DNA of 64,000 nt from PLA3 sp964592235 (GCA_964592235.1 CAZQCF010000009.1:62001-126000); one strand, 5' to 3'. Shown: positions 1 through 8,321, counted from the first letter of the stretch. Numbers and translations: made by a program. The notes: generated from the sequence alone by a model not told the origin.

Positions 1-606
1 TCGTTCGCGGGGGTGGCGTACGAAGAGGTGGACAACAGCGGCGGCACGGGCGGCGCGCGAACGGTTCGCGTGTATACGCAAGGCGATTTTGTGCTGCCGG
101 TGGCCGGTGTGGCGGCCGCGCTGGCCGGCGCGACGGTGTACGCGCAGGACAACGAGGCGACGACGGTGAATCCGCTGACGGGCGGGAGTTACTGCGGGGC
201 GCTGGTGTCGATGGTGTCGTCGGGGAAGGGGATCGTGCGGATCGACCCGCTGGGGGGATCGCGCGTGGAGCAACTGATCAGCATTCCGCTGGCGAGTTCG
301 CTGTCGGGCGCGACGGTGAATCCGGTGATGATTACGCAGCGGGCGATTCGCATCCTGACGGGGCAGGTGAGTTTCAACACGGTGCCTGGCGCGGGGGCGC
401 TGGACGTGGGCACGGACAACAGCGATCCGGACGAGGTGATCGACGCGTTCAACCTGACGACGCTGTCGGCCAACACGCCGACGGTGCTGACGCTGGAGAC
501 GCGCGACGTGGCGAAGAACCAGCGGATCTGGGCGAAGGTTGGGCAGGCGACGACGACGGCGGGCGTGGGCGGCGTGCTGACGCTGCGGTTTATCGAGCTG
601 CCGTGA
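1..606 (+). CDS. Phage capsid decoration protein, DUF2190-like (5' partial)
   Basis: The frame is open from base 1, reading SFAGVAYEEVDNSGG before the GTG at 13, so the gene starts left of the window. The N-terminal half has the look of the DUF2190 capsid cement family: a Gly/Ala/Val-rich small beta protein with a phrase such as GATVYAQDNEATTV followed by a glycine turn and a final beta strand. The last 100 residues form a second beta-rich domain ending in LTLRFIEL. In Mu-like phages such a protein sits beside the major capsid gene and decorates the head. The gpT homologue lies 69 bp downstream on the same strand, which supports the role. Family assignment is by pattern; the capsid-module context is firmer than the exact family. 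Confidence 0.6.
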   Translation, partial: SFAGVAYEEVDNSGGTGGARTVRVYTQGDFVLPVAGVAAALAGATVYAQDNEATTVNPLTGGSYCGALVSMVSSGKGIVRIDPLGGSRVEQLISIPLASSLSGATVNPVMITQRAIRILTGQVSFNTVPGAGALDVGTDNSDPDEVIDAFNLTTLSANTPTVLTLETRDVAKNQRIWAKVGQATTTAGVGGVLTLRFIELP

Positions 607-618
607 GCGGGGAGAAGA

Positions 619-648
619 GGGAACAGGGAACGGGGAATAGGGAACGGG
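619..648. repeat. Short tandem repeat, GGGAACGG-like units
   Basis: Four imperfect copies of an 8-base unit (GGGAACAG, GGAACGGG, GAATAGGG, AACGGG) fill the gap just after the stop codon of the decoration gene. No coding or hairpin potential is seen. It belongs to a set of short repeats placed directly after stop codons in this window. Confidence 0.7.
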
Positions 649-675
649 TACGCGGCTGAGAACGGGGTGTGAATC

Positions 676-1590
676 ATGGCGGTGATCAATACGGGGTTGT
701 TGACGAAGGGATTGCGGAGCGGGTTTTTCAATCGGTTTGGCGCGACGCGAACGCATTTCGGTGAGCTGTCGACGCGCATCGTGTCGACGAGCGATCACGA
801 GACCTATCGGTGGCTGGGGACGGTTCCGAAGCTGCGCGAGTGGGGCAGCGGCCGACTGACGCAGGGGCTGCGGAGCGAGAGTTACTCGGTGTCGAACCTG
901 AAATACGAGGCGACGATCGAGGTGGATCGCGACGAGATCGCGGACGATCAGACGGGCCAGATTCGACTGCGCGTGGCGGAGCTGGCGCAGCGCGCGGCGA
1001 CGCACAAGGATTACCTGATCGCGCAGTTGCTGATCGGCGGCGAAACGAGCGGCAACAACAGCTACGACGGCGTGAGCTTCTTCAACGATGCGCACGCGTC
1101 GGGCGATTCGGGCAGCCAGGACAATCTGTTGACGGCGTCGGCGTCGAGCGAGGACGCGCCGACGGTCGCGGAGTTCAAGGAGGCGCTGAAGGTCGCGATC
1201 GGCGCGATGCTGGCGTTCAAGGATGACCAGGGCGAGCCGATGCTGATCGACACGACGGGGCTGGTGTGCGTGGTGCCGCCGACGATGCTGTTCACGGCGA
1301 CAGAGGCAATTAATTCGACGGTCGTCGATAATACCAGCAACGCGCTGGCGGGCATCGCGAAGATCGTCTCGATGCCGTGGCTGACGGATCTGTCGAAGTG
1401 GTACCTGTTGAAGACGGATGGCGTGGTGCGGCCGTTCATTTTCCAGGATCGGGAGCCGATCGAGTTCAGCGCGCTGTCGGAGGATTCGGAAGAGGCATTT
1501 CGCCGTGAGAAGTTTCTGTACGGCGTTCGGGCGCGGTATCGCATGACCTACGGCTACTGGCAGTACGCGGTGCGGACGGATTTTGTGTGA
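676..1590 (+). CDS. Mu-like major head subunit (gpT family)
   Basis: This is a 304-residue homologue of the phage Mu major head protein gpT, which has an HK97-type fold and forms the icosahedral shell. Family marks are the N-terminal stretch on FF.RFGATRTHFGELSTRIVSTS, the block TYRWLGTVPKLREWGSGR near residue 40, the ATIEVDRDEIADDQTGQ motif near residue 80 and the SYDGVSFFNDAH block near residue 135. The length matches Mu gpT (about 305 residues). The ATG at 676 has no strong Shine-Dalgarno sequence. It lies between a decoration protein and gp36/gp37 homologues, the usual Mu head order. Sheath, tube and baseplate genes do not follow. Confidence 0.9.
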   Translation: MAVINTGLLTKGLRSGFFNRFGATRTHFGELSTRIVSTSDHETYRWLGTVPKLREWGSGRLTQGLRSESYSVSNLKYEATIEVDRDEIADDQTGQIRLRVAELAQRAATHKDYLIAQLLIGGETSGNNSYDGVSFFNDAHASGDSGSQDNLLTASASSEDAPTVAEFKEALKVAIGAMLAFKDDQGEPMLIDTTGLVCVVPPTMLFTATEAINSTVVDNTSNALAGIAKIVSMPWLTDLSKWYLLKTDGVVRPFIFQDREPIEFSALSEDSEEAFRREKFLYGVRARYRMTYGYWQYAVRTDFV

Positions 1591-1594
1591 GAGA

Positions 1595-1632
1595 AGGCTT
1601 GAGGCTTGAGGCTTGGAGCTTGAGGTTTGAGG
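1595..1632. repeat. Short tandem repeat, AGGCTTG units
   Basis: Five or so imperfect copies of a 7-base unit (AGGCTTG with AGCTTG and GGTTTG variants) start five bases after the gpT stop codon. The 170 bp between gpT and the next start hold nothing else that I can recognise. Confidence 0.7.
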
Positions 1633-1760
1633 ATTAGGAAGCGAGCGGAGGGGGCGTCGCCGCGGGGGTGTCGGCGACGAGCGTGCGGCCGGAACGGTGT
1701 CGGCGAGATCGGGCGCCGTCCGGCCGTTCACGTTGGCCGGGTGCAGGGAGTGCAAGCAAA

Positions 1761-2204
1761 ATGGCATACATTACAAACAGCGATATTGAGTCATGGATCG
1801 GGCCGGCGGCCTACGTGCAACTGACGGATGACGCGGGGAGCGGGTCGGCGAACTCGGCGCGGGTGGACGAAGCGCGACTGGGGGCGGAAGGCGAGGCGAA
1901 CAGTTACCTTGCGGCGCGATACGCGGTGCCGGTTGATTTGACATCAGAGCCGGAGGTTGGGTCGGTGCTGCGCTGTTTTGTGCTCGATCTTGCGGCGTAT
2001 CGGTTGCATAGCCGCAAGCCGCCGGTGCCGGGGGATGTGGTGCGGCGGCGCGAGGAGGCGGTGATGTGGCTGGCGCGGGTGGCGTCGGGATTGGTTCAGT
2101 TGCCGTCGAGCCTGGCGCTACGCAGCAATGCGGCGCTGGGAATCAGTGGAGAGTCGACGCCGGCGGATCGCGCGATGACACGAGAGACGTTGAGCGGGCT
2201 GTGA
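1761..2204 (+). CDS. Mu gp36-like protein (DUF1320)
   Basis: A 147-residue head-completion type protein. It begins MAYITNSDIESWIG, matching the usual start of the DUF1320/gp36 family, which opens with M-x-Y-x-T-x-x-D. It continues with a helical segment carrying AEGEANSYLAARYAVP and a C-terminal region with RREEAVMWLARVASG. I chose the ATG at 1761 because this family starts at the MxYIT phrase; the frame stays open 93 bases upstream but that extension is not family-like. The gene follows gpT, as gp36 does in Mu, and precedes the gp37 homologue by 16 bp, so the two are probably co-transcribed. Confidence 0.8.
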   Translation: MAYITNSDIESWIGPAAYVQLTDDAGSGSANSARVDEARLGAEGEANSYLAARYAVPVDLTSEPEVGSVLRCFVLDLAAYRLHSRKPPVPGDVVRRREEAVMWLARVASGLVQLPSSLALRSNAALGISGESTPADRAMTRETLSGL

Positions 2205-2220
2205 ATGACGGGGGTGGTTC

Positions 2221-2688
2221 ATGTCGCGGCTGGGAGATTGGGAGACGGCGATTGTCAGTGAGTTGCAATCGATTAAGGTTGCGGGTGTAACGATTTTCAG
2301 GACGGTGCGTGGCGTGAGCGGGGGCGCGCGGCCGGCGCTGCGTGAGGCGCTGCTTCGCGAGGCGCTTCCCGGCGCTTACGTGGGCTTCACGTTCGAGCCG
2401 ACGGCGCCGGAGACGAACATCCTGCGGATCGGGCCGGTGTATTCGGTACTCGTTGCCGCGCGGACGTTGCGGGTGGGGTCGGATCCTCGCGTCGGGGATG
2501 GATCGACGCCAGGCGGGCTGGAATTGATCGATCATGTTCGCGGGGCGCTGGACAATTTCATCCCTGACGGGTTGAGCCAGTTGAACAGTTTGTCGGTAAG
2601 CTTTGAGTATGCGGATGAGCGGGCGGTGATTTACGAATTGATGTATCGGGTGTATCCGTTCTTTGAAGCGGCTCCGATTCCGGAGTGA
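2221..2688 (+). CDS. Mu gp37-like protein (DUF1834)
   Basis: A 155-residue protein of the gp37/DUF1834 type. It opens with MSRLGDWETAIVSELQ, then has a central region around LRIGPVYSVLVAARTLR and a C-terminal part with GGLELIDHVRGALDNF and VIYELMYRVYPFFE, the beta-sandwich pattern of phage tail-terminator or head-tail joining proteins. It is the last recognisable phage gene on this side; the next gene is a small membrane protein and then cellular functions begin. In intact Mu-like phages the tail sheath gene should come next, and it is missing. Confidence 0.75.
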   Translation: MSRLGDWETAIVSELQSIKVAGVTIFRTVRGVSGGARPALREALLREALPGAYVGFTFEPTAPETNILRIGPVYSVLVAARTLRVGSDPRVGDGSTPGGLELIDHVRGALDNFIPDGLSQLNSLSVSFEYADERAVIYELMYRVYPFFEAAPIPE

Positions 2689-2772
2689 TGGGCCGGGGGT
2701 GGAAATAATGGCCGGTGACCGCACAATACGTCGGTCGGGTGAGGAATTCACCCGCGAGAGGAGTGTGCGAGC

Positions 2773-2943
2773 ATGAATGGGATTCAGCAGATACTGAATG
2801 CGATGCCCTGGTATGCGTGGATTGCGGTGATCGTGCTGGCGGGCGGGATTGTCCGGCAGATCGTGAGCATGAGCCACAAGCATCGCGAGCGAATGGAGAT
2901 GATTCGACAGGGGATGGATCCGCGGGATTATCCCAGGAAATAG
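2773..2943 (+). CDS. Small single-pass membrane protein, 56 aa
   Basis: A short gene starting at ATG 2773 after a good Shine-Dalgarno sequence (GAGAGGAG at about 2755-2762). The product has an N-terminal amphipathic start, one transmembrane helix (about residues 12-30, AWIAVIVLAGGIVRQIV) and a charged tail HKHRERMEMIRQGMDPRDY. The tail pattern of a helix with (K/R)xxxRMxMIxxGMDP is common in small inner-membrane proteins of unknown function in many bacteria. It is not clearly part of the phage module. The overlapping 96-residue frame at 2715-3005 is cysteine-rich nonsense and I do not accept it. Confidence 0.65.
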   Translation: MNGIQQILNAMPWYAWIAVIVLAGGIVRQIVSMSHKHRERMEMIRQGMDPRDYPRK

Positions 2944-2989
2944 GCCGGTCTCGGCGGGCACGTTCTGTGCGGGCCGGATTGAATTCACC

Positions 2990-3562
2990 ATGCGGTTTTT
3001 CGTAGTCTGCTTCGGCAGCGTGATTCTGGCGGTCGGCGCGGGCATCACCGGGTGCTCGGGATCGGCGGATCCGTCATTGAGCGGTGGGCAACGCGACGGC
3101 CCACGGACGGGTCAGGTCGCGCCGGGGCGGATCGCGTCGTTTTCCGGAGAGTATCGCTATCTGTCAAATTTCTGGCCGGCGGAGGTGACCTTCGAGGGTC
3201 ATCGCTATCCGTCGGTGGAGCACGCGTATCAGGCGGCCAAGACGCTGGATGCGGAGGCGCGCGCGCGCATCGCGGCGTTGCCGACGCCATCGGAAGCGAA
3301 GCGCGCCGGCCGGGCGCTGACCTATCGGGCTGACTGGGATCGGGTGAAGCTCGATGTGATGGAGCGCTGTGTGCGCGACAAGTTTATAAATTATGCAGTC
3401 CTCGGCGCGAAGTTGCTGGCGACGGGGGAGGCCGAGCTGGTCGAGGGCAACGACTGGGGCGATGAGTTCTGGGGTGTCTGCGAGGGCCGCGGGGCGAATC
3501 ACCTCGGGAAGATCCTGATGAAGGTTCGGGCGGAGCTTCGTCAGAGGGATGCAGGCCCGTGA
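2990..3562 (+). CDS. NADAR-domain protein with lipoprotein signal
   Basis: A 190-residue protein. Residues about 45-185 form a NADAR (YbiA/DUF1768) domain: FSGEYRYLSNFWPAEVTFEG, YPSVEHAYQAAK, the FINYAVLGAKLLATGEAELVEG block and the final DEFWGVCEGRGANHLGKILMKV. Known NADAR proteins are cytosolic N-glycosidases: YbiA acts on riboflavin-pathway intermediates, and some NADARs remove ADP-ribose from guanine. Here the frame adds an N-terminal hydrophobic stretch ending in the lipobox ITGC (Cys22), so the product looks exported and lipid-anchored. No Shine-Dalgarno sequence precedes the ATG. A TTG after the lipobox could give a cytosolic form. The domain call is firm; the export is inferred. Confidence 0.8.
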   Translation: MRFFVVCFGSVILAVGAGITGCSGSADPSLSGGQRDGPRTGQVAPGRIASFSGEYRYLSNFWPAEVTFEGHRYPSVEHAYQAAKTLDAEARARIAALPTPSEAKRAGRALTYRADWDRVKLDVMERCVRDKFINYAVLGAKLLATGEAELVEGNDWGDEFWGVCEGRGANHLGKILMKVRAELRQRDAGP

Positions 3563-3665
3563 ATTGAGCGTCGATGGCATCGGCCGGATGGGGTCCATAC
3601 AATCCGCAGTGATGTCATCGTCCAGTTCACATTCGCCGGTCGGTGTTTCGGGCACGATTCAACTG

Positions 3666-4478
3666 ATGCGGGAGATTCGGTTTTCGATCGATCGCGACTG
3701 GGCTCGTGCCGCGCACGGGGCGAGCGGGTTCGAGGGCGCGCTGCCGGTGACGAATTCGTGGGGGGGGTGGCCTTCGGCGGTGGGGGTGGCGCCGTACCTG
3801 ATGCTTCGGATCGTGGTGAGCGGCGAGCCGGATGCGACAACGGGGTATCTTGTCAATATTCAGGTGCTGGATGAATTGCTGCGGCGGTATGCGATTCCTG
3901 CGGCGGCGCGGGCGCTGGCGGTGCGCGGGGTGTCGCTGACGATCGAGCGGCTGCTGGCGGATATCTTCGCGGAGGTGGCCGGGCGAATGCCGAAGGGGAG
4001 TCAGTTGGAGTCGCTGACGCTGGCGGCGACGCCGTATTTGTCGAGTCGGATCGACGGGAGGCGAGCGGGCATGGTGGAGCTGACGCAGAGTTTTGAGTTT
4101 TCCGCGTCGCATCGGCTGCATGTGCCGGCGCTGTCGGACGAGGCGAATCGTCGCGTGTTCGGCAAATGCAATAACCCGAACGGGCACGGGCACAATTATG
4201 AAGTGCGCGTGACGGTGGGCGGAGAGTTGACCGCCGAACGGGGCACGGTGGTGGAGCTGCCGCACTTTGAGTCGGTGGTGAAGCGCGAGGTGATCGATCG
4301 ACTGGACCACAAGCATCTGAACAGCGACGTGGCGGAGTTCGCGGGAATCAACCCTTCGGTGGAGAACATCGCGCGGGTGATCTGGGGGCTGCTGGAGGGA
4401 CCGCTGAAGCCGGCGCGGCTGCTGCGTGTGCGGGTGTATGAGACGGCGAAGACGTACGCGGAGTATGCGGGGGCGTGA
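3666..4478 (+). CDS. queD: 6-carboxytetrahydropterin/6-pyruvoyltetrahydropterin synthase-like, two-domain
   Basis: A 270-residue protein with two PTPS/QueD-type halves. The C-terminal half keeps all key residues: His149 in SASHRL, Cys168 in GKCNNPNGHGHNY, zinc-binding His174 and His176, the DRLDHKHLN block (Asp214, His215) and Glu259 in RVYETAKTY. The N-terminal half (residues 1-135) shows the same fold outline (TGYLVNIQVLDELLRR, ERLLADIFAEV, LESLTLAATPY) but no zinc histidines, so it is probably structural. QueD makes CPH4 for queuosine and 7-deazaguanine; PTPS makes a biopterin precursor; the sequence alone does not decide. I start at ATG 3666 (MREIRF) because the longer frame from 3549 overlaps the upstream gene with low-complexity sequence. 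QueA is encoded 6 kb away. Confidence 0.8.
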   Translation: MREIRFSIDRDWARAAHGASGFEGALPVTNSWGGWPSAVGVAPYLMLRIVVSGEPDATTGYLVNIQVLDELLRRYAIPAAARALAVRGVSLTIERLLADIFAEVAGRMPKGSQLESLTLAATPYLSSRIDGRRAGMVELTQSFEFSASHRLHVPALSDEANRRVFGKCNNPNGHGHNYEVRVTVGGELTAERGTVVELPHFESVVKREVIDRLDHKHLNSDVAEFAGINPSVENIARVIWGLLEGPLKPARLLRVRVYETAKTYAEYAGA

Positions 4479-4494
4479 GTGGGGAATATCGGGA

Positions 4495-4544
4495 GGTTCA
4501 AGGGTTCAAAGGTTCAAGGGTTCAAGGGTTCAAAGGTTCAAGGG
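4495..4544. repeat. Tandem repeat of GGTTCAAG units
   Basis: About six copies of an 8-base unit alternating AGGGTTCA and AAGGTTCA run without a break 17 bases after the QueD-like stop codon. They separate two convergent genes. No hairpin or reading frame of interest is visible. Confidence 0.85.
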
Positions 4545-4610
4545 ATGAAGGGGTTCCAAGAGTTGAAGCGTTGAAGAGTCGTACGGGAGGCGCGGCGGGG
4601 AGGGATTGGG

Positions 4611-5084
4611 CTAGTTCGCGGGGGCGAAGGCGCGGTCGGCGATGGCTTCGAAACGGGCGCGGACTCGGCGACGGAAGAAGCCGAAGCGGAGTTGGTCGGC
4701 CCAGTCGAGGGCATAGCGCTGAAACAATTCCGGCGAGAGCAGCAGCATGGCGGGTTGTGCGAGTTGGGCATGGTGGGCCGCCTGGTGCATGAGGAGCCGG
4801 TCGGTGTAGCTCGCGCCCAGTCGGCGCAACATGGAGGAGAAGAATCGGCGGGGGTTGCGTGCGGCGACGGGCCGGCTGTTTCGCTTGATGATCTTGGCGA
4901 CGAGAATCAGGGCGGCGAGCACAATTCCGAGGATCAGAAGCAGATTGCCGACGGATGAGAAAACGGAATCCTGCGGGGCCTCGCGGTAGCCGCGAAAGGC
5001 CTCCTGAAGCCGGAGCGTGCGTTCGGGGTAGGCGCGCTGGGCGAGGAGGGAGGCTGACAGAACCTGGAGCATCATGAAGTTCAT
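4611..5084 (-). CDS. Single-pass membrane protein of unknown function
   Basis: A 157-residue protein. The N-terminus (MNFMMLQVLSASLLAQ) may be a signal-like helix; a clear transmembrane segment lies at about residues 46-66 (GNLLLILGIVLAALILVAKI), followed by a basic cytoplasmic region KRNSRPVAARNPRRFF and a helical C-terminal part. I recognise no enzyme motif. The start ATG overlaps the stop of the upstream HEAT-repeat gene by four bases (ATGA), so the two are almost certainly translated together and probably act together. Confidence 0.6.
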   Translation of the reverse strand: MNFMMLQVLSASLLAQRAYPERTLRLQEAFRGYREAPQDSVFSSVGNLLLILGIVLAALILVAKIIKRNSRPVAARNPRRFFSSMLRRLGASYTDRLLMHQAAHHAQLAQPAMLLLSPELFQRYALDWADQLRFGFFRRRVRARFEAIADRAFAPAN

Positions 5085-7081
5085 GGGTTGGCCTCGTTGG
5101 GCTCTTTAGCGTGTGCGGCGAGCTGGGTGGCAGGGGCGTGTCCGGGCGCCGGGGAGACCTTGAGCAAACGGCGCGCGATGTGGTGGGCGATGCGCTCGAT
5201 TCGAGAGTCGGGGTCGTTGTGACACATTTCCGACACTCTCGCGCGGAGGGGCGTGAGTTTCAGCAGGTCGATGATCCAGAGCGCGTGACAGCGGTGGTCG
5301 GGCCGCGGGTCGCCGAGCATGCGGAGCAATTCGTTGGCGCCGTCCGGCTTATGGAGGCGAAGCAGAACGCGGACGGCCGCGGCTCGGACGGGGGCGTGCA
5401 GGCTGTCGCAGTGAGGCGCGACGAGATCGGCACGGCGGCGGTCGTTGATCTGGTCGAGGGCATCGATGGCGGCGGTCTGGACGAGCGGGTTGTCGTCGGC
5501 GAGGGCGCGTTCGAGGATGCGGCGGGCGGTTTCGTCGTGCACGCGCGCGACGGCCTCGAGGGTGGCGGCGCGGACTTCGGCGTCCGGGTCGTTGGCCAGA
5601 TTGAAGAGCGTGCGGGCGAATTCGGAGGCGACGTTGAGGGCGATGATCAGTCGCACGGCGCGGAGGCGATCGGCGGCCTGATTGCTGACGAGGCGGACCT
5701 GGACTTGTGTTGCGAAACCGGAGATGTATCGCAGGGCACAGGGCCCGGCTGCACCGGCCTCGCGCGGGTCGAGTTGATCATAGCGATTCCAGAGGCTTTC
5801 GAATTCCTCGTCGATGGCGGCGCGGTGGAGCATGCGCGCCCAGGCTTCGGGCCGGTTGAGGCGTGTGGGCACGAGGCGGCCTTCGATGCGGCGGCGGTGT
5901 TTGAGTTCGAACTCCGCGATTCGGCGCAGGGCCGGTTCTTCGTGATCCAGGATTTCGCGAAGGGCCAGCGTTGAAGCGGGTACGTTGAGCTGAACGAGCG
6001 CCCAGACGGCGGCCTTGTTGGCGGCGGCGTTGTCAATGAGCGTGAACTGTCGGAGGAGCGCGATCTTCTGGTCGGTGGGGATTCCCAGTGTGACGAGCCA
6101 TCCCGGCGCGAGGGCGGCGGCATCGGCCGGCAAGGAGAAGGCGGCGTGCATCGGGTCGGCAAGCCAGGCGAGTGATCGAATGCAGGCGAGTCCTCGGCGG
6201 ATTCGCGGTTCGCGCGCGAGCCAGTGGCAACGGATCATGCCGACGAAGAATTCATCGCTTCGGGTGGCGGCGAGCGCGGCGAGGACGCGGCGGCGTGGTT
6301 CGGGGTGGCAGAGTGCGATGTAGACAAATGGAGCAAGTTCGGGCGTGACCTGGTCGGTGAACAGCTCCATCATGGCCTGGGTGATCTTGCCGCGCTTGAG
6401 GGTGTTGGGGTGGAAGAGACTTGGTTCGAGTTCTTCGGCGAGGAGCATGGCGGCCTGGAGGACCTCGGTGCGATGGTGGGTGTCGAAGTTTCCGACGGCG
6501 TCGCGGAGGGCTTCGAGCAAGTGGCCGCGTTCGTCGCGGATCAACTGGAGCGTTTGAACGATGGCATGGGCGAGGTTGCGATCGGCGGCAGCATCGGGAC
6601 CGGGCGCGTCGGACGAGAGGTCTTGCAGCACCTGTCTTGTTTCGGTGTGGGTTCGCCAGTGGTGCATGGTGAGATGGCGAATGGTGGCGGCAGCTTCGGC
6701 GCGGACCTGGGCGGCGCCATCGTTGAGGGCAATAGCCGCGAGATAGGCAAGTCGTGGGTTGAGGCTGCGTTGGATGATCTGGACGCTGTTCAGTCGCGTC
6801 TGGGTATCCGAGTGGCGCGACGTGGCGCGCAGGGCGCCGAAGAGATGTGCAGCGTTCGCGATGACATCGGATTGGGCCGCCTTGCCGAGGTGGTGGTAGA
6901 GCGCAGGGACGGCTTCCAAGCCCTCGTCGGTTACATGCGAGAAGAGGATGCGCAGGAGATTTCGTTGCCGACCTTCGGAGACATGCGGTAGCGCGTCGAC
7001 GATCGCCTTGTCCGCGGCGATGTCGCGGCTGGCGAGTACGAGTTGGTCGATGTTGAGCGTCGCGTCCACCGTTCGTCGCAC
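5081..7081 (-). CDS. HEAT-repeat protein
   Basis: A 666-residue soluble alpha-helical protein made of HEAT-type repeats throughout. Repeats are visible as phrases such as AQVRAEAAATIRHL (about residue 128), EPALRRIAEFELKHR (about 385), PDAEVRAATLEAVARVHD (about 495), PLVQTAAIDALDQIND, APVRAAAVRVLLRLH and the last one at PRPDHRCHALWIIDLL. Such solenoids act as protein-binding scaffolds; no catalytic motif is seen. There is no signal peptide. It precedes, with a 4-base overlap, the membrane protein gene at 4611-5084, suggesting a complex at the membrane. The large frames on the opposite strand here are shadows. Confidence 0.75.
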   Translation of the reverse strand: MRRTVDATLNIDQLVLASRDIAADKAIVDALPHVSEGRQRNLLRILFSHVTDEGLEAVPALYHHLGKAAQSDVIANAAHLFGALRATSRHSDTQTRLNSVQIIQRSLNPRLAYLAAIALNDGAAQVRAEAAATIRHLTMHHWRTHTETRQVLQDLSSDAPGPDAAADRNLAHAIVQTLQLIRDERGHLLEALRDAVGNFDTHHRTEVLQAAMLLAEELEPSLFHPNTLKRGKITQAMMELFTDQVTPELAPFVYIALCHPEPRRRVLAALAATRSDEFFVGMIRCHWLAREPRIRRGLACIRSLAWLADPMHAAFSLPADAAALAPGWLVTLGIPTDQKIALLRQFTLIDNAAANKAAVWALVQLNVPASTLALREILDHEEPALRRIAEFELKHRRRIEGRLVPTRLNRPEAWARMLHRAAIDEEFESLWNRYDQLDPREAGAAGPCALRYISGFATQVQVRLVSNQAADRLRAVRLIIALNVASEFARTLFNLANDPDAEVRAATLEAVARVHDETARRILERALADDNPLVQTAAIDALDQINDRRRADLVAPHCDSLHAPVRAAAVRVLLRLHKPDGANELLRMLGDPRPDHRCHALWIIDLLKLTPLRARVSEMCHNDPDSRIERIAHHIARRLLKVSPAPGHAPATQLAAHAKEPNEANP

Positions 7082-7309
7082 CTCAAGGATCGTTGAGAGT
7101 TTCGTGGGGTTTATCGGCGGTCCGGGAGGCGGTGCTTAGTTTGAAAGGGGATGGTCAGATAAGAAAGTCGCAAGGGCGAATTCGCGGGTGGACGGTTGGT
7201 TTTCGGAAGGTTCGATGGCGGAGCGATGCGATGAGACGTAGTCTACGGCGACGCGAGACGGGGAGTTGGCCCCCGTTGGATTATCCGTGATCCATGCAAG
7301 GCGGCGAAT

Positions 7310-8275
7310 GTGACGCAGAATCCAGACATGTCTGTGCGGATCGGTCCGGTTGAGTTGAAGAACCCGGTGCTGACGGCGTCGGGGACGTGCGGTTATGGCG
7401 AGGAGTATGCGCCGTATGTGGACTTGTCACGACTGGGCGGGTTCATTACGAAGAGCGTGACGGCGCAGCCGCGCAAGGGCAACGCGCCGCAGCGTATCGC
7501 GGAGACGAGCGGGGGAATGCTGAACGCGATCGGCCTGGCGAATGTCGGTCTGGAGGCGTTCGCGCGGGACAAGTTGCCGTACATCGCGACGATGGGGACG
7601 GCGGTGTTCGTGAATGTGGCGGGTCACAGCATCGAGGAGTACGTGACGATCTGCCGTCGGTTGGATGGGGAGCGGGCGCTGGCGGGATTTGAGTTGAATG
7701 TGTCGTGCCCGAATGTTTCGGACGGGTTGATGTTCGGGACGGATGCGGGGTTGCTGCGCGAACTGGTGAGCGCGGTGCGGCCGGTGGTGACGCGGGGGGC
7801 GTTGATCGTGAAGCTGTCGCCGAACGTGACGGACATCGCGGCGACGGCGCGAGCGGCCGTGGAGGGCGGGGCGGATGCGTTGTCGCTGGTGAATACGTTT
7901 GTCGGGATGTCGGTGGACATTGAGTCGTGGCGGCCGAAGCTGGCGAACGGGTCGGGGGGGTTGTCGGGCCCGGCGATCAAGCCGCTGGCGGTGCACCTGG
8001 TGCATCGGGTGTATCGGGAGGTGGCGCGGGAGCGGGGCGTGCCGATCATCGGATTGGGGGGAATCAGCCGGTGGGAGGATGCGGTGGAGTTTCTGCTGGC
8101 GGGTGCGACGGCGGTGGCGGTGGGGACGGCGCTGTATGTCGATCCGACGACGCCGTTGCAGATCGCGGATGGGTTGAGCGCGTACCTGGCGCGGCGGGGC
8201 CTGTCGAGCGTGGGAGAGTTGACTGGACGGTTGATCCGGCCGGGCGAGGGTGGCGCGGTTGCGACGGCGGGGTGA
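7310..8275 (+). CDS. pyrD: Dihydroorotate dehydrogenase, class 1B catalytic subunit
   Basis: A 321-residue FMN enzyme that oxidises dihydroorotate to orotate in pyrimidine synthesis. It carries the class 1 pattern: KNPVLTASGTCGYGEEY at the start, the FITKSVTAQPRKGN loop, NAIGLANVGL, the active-site phrase FELNVSCPNV with the catalytic Cys typical of class 1 enzymes, VKLSPNVTDI, and the FMN phosphate loop IGLGGISRWEDAVEFLLAGA. The length fits class 1B (PyrDB), which normally pairs with the PyrK electron-transfer subunit; no pyrK gene is visible nearby. The GTG at 7310 is preceded by AAGGCGG; an ATG six codons later is an alternative start. Confidence 0.93.
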   Translation: MTQNPDMSVRIGPVELKNPVLTASGTCGYGEEYAPYVDLSRLGGFITKSVTAQPRKGNAPQRIAETSGGMLNAIGLANVGLEAFARDKLPYIATMGTAVFVNVAGHSIEEYVTICRRLDGERALAGFELNVSCPNVSDGLMFGTDAGLLRELVSAVRPVVTRGALIVKLSPNVTDIAATARAAVEGGADALSLVNTFVGMSVDIESWRPKLANGSGGLSGPAIKPLAVHLVHRVYREVARERGVPIIGLGGISRWEDAVEFLLAGATAVAVGTALYVDPTTPLQIADGLSAYLARRGLSSVGELTGRLIRPGEGGAVATAG

Positions 8276-8276
8276 G

Positions 8277-8313
8277 AAACGTCGAGAAGTCAAAACGTCA
8301 AGAAGTCGAAACG
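8277..8313. repeat. 16-bp tandem repeat after pyrD
   Basis: Two copies of a 16-base unit (AAACGTCGAGAAGTCA and AAACGTCAAGAAGTCG) plus the first five bases of a third begin one base after the pyrD stop codon. Confidence 0.8.
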
Positions 8314-8321
8314 AAGAGTAC

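Noticed and set aside
2715..3005. 96-residue cysteine-containing frame
   Set aside because: It overlaps the membrane protein gene at 2773 out of frame and has low-complexity composition.
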